DNA from: Erysipelotrichia bacterium
GTDB taxonomy: Bacteria; Bacillota_I; Bacilli_A; Erysipelotrichales; Erysipelotrichaceae
Assembly: GCA_009916335.1 (NCBI GenBank)
Contig: SAAR01000034.1
Location: forward strand, 1-16,903
Reading direction: 5' to 3'
DNA: 16,903 nucleotides
Both the position numbers and the translations under genes were made by a program. Below are positions 14,818 through 16,903 of the stretch, in pieces. Positions within the stretch are counted from its first letter, which is position 1, and each line of letters starts with the position of its first letter. A model generated the notes under the pieces. That model was given only the letters and a program-made list of their open reading frames with translations, did not search any database and was not told where the DNA came from.

Positions 14818-15981
14818 GTGAAAAAAATAATCGTAATAATATTGCTCGCTATGTTTGTGATTAGCAATTCTACAATGGCCATACAAGCACAGGAAAGTGA
14901 GGAAAAGGATCACTTTGCACAAAATGCACAAGGGGCATATGTGATGGAATATAGCACCCAAAGTGTTGTCTATAAGAAAAATGAAACAGCAAAGTTATAT
15001 CCTGCTAGTATGACGAAAATGATGAGTTTGATTCTCATCTATGAGGCGATTAACAATCATACATTAAGTTATGATGATGTTGTTCGTACTAGTGCCTATG
15101 CGGCAAGTATGGGTGGTTCACAAATCTTTTTAGAAGAAAATGAAGAAATGGACGTTTCGCATATGCTTAAAAGTATTTGTATTGCAAGTGCCAATGATGC
15201 CATGGTGGCAATGGCAGAAAAAATAGCAGGTAGTGAGAGTGCGTTTGTGGAAAAGATGAATCAAAAGGCAAAGGCATTAAAACTAGAAAATACCCATTTT
15301 GTGAATGCGACTGGATTACATGATAATGAGCATTATTCTTATGCAAAGGATATGGCAATGATCGCTAAAACACTGCTTGATGTCGGTGGACAAGATTTAT
15401 TGAAAATTACTTCTACTTATGAAGACTATGTTAGAGAAGATAGTGAACAGAAGTTTTGGTTAGTGAATACAAATAAGCTAATTCGTCAATATGAAGGAGT
15501 AGATGGCTTAAAAACAGGGTTTACCAGTGAAGCAGGCTCTTGTATTAGTGTTAGTGCGAAAAGAAACAACATACGCATGATTGCTGTTGTGATGAAAGAA
15601 CCAGATGCAAAAACAAGAAATAGTGAAATCATACAACTGCTGGATTATAGTTTTACTGTTTTTGATCAAATGCTACTTTATCCAAAAGGAAAAGTAATGG
15701 ATACTAAGTTGTTAGCTGATGCGAAAGAAAAAAAGGTTAAACTACTTTGTGAAGAAGATATTAGTATTATTTATGAAAAGGGAAAAGATGTTTCGATTAA
15801 AGCACAAGAAATTGTTTGGTTAAATAAAAAACTGCCTTATCAAAAAGGGGATCGCATTGCTAAATTAAAATTGGAGTTAAACGATGGCAGTAAGTTAGAA
15901 GCTTATTTATGTACAAATCAAAACATACATGCACTTTCTTGGTTTGATTGTTTTATAAAAGGGATAAAAGCAATGATATAG
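14818..15981 (+). CDS. dacF: D-alanyl-D-alanine carboxypeptidase, DacF-like
   Basis: This low-molecular-weight penicillin-binding protein trims the terminal D-Ala of peptidoglycan stem peptides outside the cell membrane. The 387-residue product has a signal peptide (KKIIVIILLAMFVISNSTMA, likely cut after about residue 25). The three active-site motifs are SMTK at 64-67, SAN at 124-126 and KTG at 232-234. A small beta-rich C-terminal domain ends in an amphipathic membrane-anchor helix (LSWFDCFIKGIKAMI). The GTG at 14818 with GAGGT at 14806-14810 is the best start; the frame is open back to 14752 but gives an odd double hydrophobic N-terminus. Length is very close to Bacillus DacF, and its position before spoIIAA is the classic one. 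Unlike Bacillus, a strong terminator follows it. Confidence 0.92.
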   Translation: MKKIIVIILLAMFVISNSTMAIQAQESEEKDHFAQNAQGAYVMEYSTQSVVYKKNETAKLYPASMTKMMSLILIYEAINNHTLSYDDVVRTSAYAASMGGSQIFLEENEEMDVSHMLKSICIASANDAMVAMAEKIAGSESAFVEKMNQKAKALKLENTHFVNATGLHDNEHYSYAKDMAMIAKTLLDVGGQDLLKITSTYEDYVREDSEQKFWLVNTNKLIRQYEGVDGLKTGFTSEAGSCISVSAKRNNIRMIAVVMKEPDAKTRNSEIIQLLDYSFTVFDQMLLYPKGKVMDTKLLADAKEKKVKLLCEEDISIIYEKGKDVSIKAQEIVWLNKKLPYQKGDRIAKLKLELNDGSKLEAYLCTNQNIHALSWFDCFIKGIKAMI

Positions 15982-16013
15982 CCACGCATACAGCGTGGTT
16001 TTTGTTTTGTTTT
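15982..16013 (+). terminator. Intrinsic terminator between dacF and spoIIAA
   Basis: CCACGC (15982-15987) and GCGTGG (15993-15998) form a GC-rich six-base stem around an ATACA loop, starting directly after the dacF stop, followed by TTTTTGTTTTGTTTT. It should stop most read-through from dacF into the spoIIA operon. Confidence 0.9.
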
Positions 16014-16053
16014 GACAGAGTTTGTCGCAAATCAACTTCCTTATTTTCATTTG

Positions 16054-16062
16054 TGCTAGTAT
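16054..16062 (+). promoter_or_regulatory. Possible extended -10 promoter of the spoIIA operon
   Basis: TG-C-TAGTAT (16054-16062), directly followed by AAAC, is an extended -10-like element about 20 bases before the spoIIAA ATG. No matching -35 box is seen at normal spacing, and I find no sigma-H pattern (AGGA...GAAT) in the gap of about 100 bases. This assignment is weak. Confidence 0.35.
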
Positions 16063-16082
16063 AAACAACGTGGAGGGATAAC

Positions 16083-16400
16083 ATGAAATATCAGTATAAA
16101 AATAAGATTTTATATTTCTATTTTCAAGGTGATTTCGATTATATGAATATCGAAAAAAACAAATGGCAAATCATTGATCTAATTGATCAAACAAAGATGG
16201 ATAAGGTGCTTTTTGATTTTCGCGACATCACCTTTGTTGATAGTACAGGAATTGGTTTTGTGATTGCTCGATTTAAACAATGTGCACAAAAAAATGTAGA
16301 GTTGTTAATGGCGAATCTTGCGAATGAACATCGTATCATTTTCGATATGTCAGGTATTTTTCAAATTATAAAGCTAGTGGATAATGAGGTGAGATTATGA
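16083..16400 (+). CDS. spoIIAA: Anti-sigma-F factor antagonist (STAS domain)
   Basis: SpoIIAA frees sigma-F in the forespore by displacing the anti-sigma factor SpoIIAB. SpoIIAB inactivates it by phosphorylation, and SpoIIE reactivates it. The 105-residue protein is a single STAS domain with the strand-helix start YFYFQGDFDY. The phosphorylation loop is FVDSTGIGFVIARFKQC, and FDMSGIFQIIKL near the end is also typical. At the usual phospho-Ser position (second Ser of DSSG) it has Thr55, within DSTG. It is shorter than the Bacillus protein (117 residues). GGAGGG before the ATG is a good ribosome binding site. The stop overlaps the spoIIAB start (ATGA), so the two partners are made in step. Confidence 0.93.
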   Translation: MKYQYKNKILYFYFQGDFDYMNIEKNKWQIIDLIDQTKMDKVLFDFRDITFVDSTGIGFVIARFKQCAQKNVELLMANLANEHRIIFDMSGIFQIIKLVDNEVRL

Positions 16401-16813
16401 ATAAAATGAAATTGTCATTTTTATCAAAAATGGAAAATGAAAGCTTTGCAAGAACGAGTGTGATTGCTTTTTTAATGCCATTAAATTTAACAACACAAGA
16501 TGTGATGGAAATAAAAACGATTATGGCAGAGGGCATTGTCAACGCTATTATTCATGGTTATGAAGGAAGAAGTGATGAGATGGTGCATGTGGAAGTAGGT
16601 TATGATGAAAATAAATTAGTAACGATTATCATTAGTGATAATGGAATTGGCATCGAGGATATTGATTTAGCGATGCAACCGATGTATACAAGTAAAAAAG
16701 AATGGGAACGAAGTGGTATGGGAATGAGTATTATGGGTACTTTTGCAGATAGTTTTGATTGTTTTTCAAAGGTGAACTGTGGAACAAAACTGGTCATACA
16801 AAAACAATTATAG
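16397..16813 (+). CDS. spoIIAB: Anti-sigma-F factor, serine kinase
   Basis: SpoIIAB binds and silences sigma-F and phosphorylates SpoIIAA using ATP. The 138-residue protein shows NESFARTSVIAFL near the start and the GHKL ATPase motifs in order. These are the N box EGIVNAIIHGYE (Glu45, Asn49), the G1 box DNGIGI (81-86) and the ATP-lid and G2 part SKKEWERSGMGMSIM (99-113). These are almost identical in outline to Bacillus SpoIIAB (ERSGMGFTIM). Length is normal. The start overlaps the spoIIAA stop as ATGA. Its 3' end overlaps the probable sigF start by 35 bases, so all three operon genes are translationally linked. Confidence 0.95.
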   Translation: MNKMKLSFLSKMENESFARTSVIAFLMPLNLTTQDVMEIKTIMAEGIVNAIIHGYEGRSDEMVHVEVGYDENKLVTIIISDNGIGIEDIDLAMQPMYTSKKEWERSGMGMSIMGTFADSFDCFSKVNCGTKLVIQKQL

Positions 16814-16903
16814 TGAATTAAGCAACGAAGAACTCATAAAACTATCGCAAGAGGGAAACAGCGAAATTAAAGATTACTTTTTTGAATTACAAAATATAAT
16901 TTC
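16779..16903 (+). CDS. sigF: RNA polymerase sigma-F factor, N-terminal end only (cut by window end)
   Basis: In the +1 frame relative to spoIIAB, a GTG at 16779 opens a frame that runs to the window end without a stop, giving about 41 residues. It includes SELSNEELIKLSQEGNSEIK, which matches the region 1.2 start of sigma-F (L.DEE...LI..SQ.GD.EA.). Sigma-F is the first forespore-specific sigma factor, and its gene is the third of the spoIIA operon, so the position fits exactly. AAAGGTG (16768-16774) lies four bases before the GTG. No other ATG, GTG or TTG occurs in frame before the conserved part, so this start, overlapping spoIIAB, is the only ordinary choice. The DNA-binding parts lie outside the window. 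Confidence 0.85.
   Translation, partial: MEQNWSYKNNYSELSNEELIKLSQEGNSEIKDYFFELQNII

Noticed and set aside
16012..16017. Perfect TTGACA as the -35 box of the spoIIA promoter
   Set aside because: No -10-like sequence lies 16-18 bases downstream. It sits in the T-rich tail after the dacF terminator.

Overview
This window joins DNA from two very different bacteria. Bases 1 to about 1750 are GC-rich and enterobacterial in style: an unrecognised small membrane protein gene, a divergent GcvA-like LysR regulator, and the 3' end of cobT on the minus strand. From about 1760 to the end the DNA is AT-rich and typical of a low-GC Firmicute. The gene content (T-box, CcpA-like regulator, dipicolinate synthase, spoIIA operon) and the short, divergent proteins fit a gut Erysipelotrichia-type organism best, though that placement is inference. 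The join falls inside two genes at once (cobT and murC), over a stretch of about 16 bases that makes sense in both. No mobile element is present there, so I read it as a chimeric contig or clone rather than biology.

The right arm looks like one continuous native chromosome segment, because its gene order is familiar from Bacillus. First comes murC, a DUF948 (YtxG-like) protein, a charged helical protein and a CcpA-like LacI regulator. A tyrosine T-box then leads into tyrS (about 1746-6527), which ends in a terminator. Next is spoVFA-spoVFB-dapA (dipicolinate synthesis), followed by cse60 and a DUF1540 Cys-rich miniprotein, which ends in another terminator (about 6550-9153). A lipoprotein gene, a MurJ/SpoVB-family flippase and an RsuA-type pseudouridine synthase follow, then thyA-dfrA (9181-13396). 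Last come pdp, dacF and the start of spoIIAA-spoIIAB-sigF (13461-16903). sigF is cut by the window end.

The main themes are cell-wall synthesis (murC, flippase, dacF), thymidylate, folate and pyrimidine metabolism (thyA, dfrA, pdp), and sporulation (spoVF, cse60, spoIIA). spoVFA carries two in-frame stop codons, TAG and TAA, but its reading frame is otherwise intact and it keeps an ATGA overlap with spoVFB. The organism may therefore have recently lost the ability to make dipicolinate while still carrying the sigma-F switch.

I saw no tRNA or rRNA gene, CRISPR array, insertion sequence, prophage or clearly novel system. The points most worth checking are the chimeric join, the doubly interrupted spoVFA, the T-box with its readable tyrosine specifier, and the cre-like palindromes in front of the ytxG-like gene.
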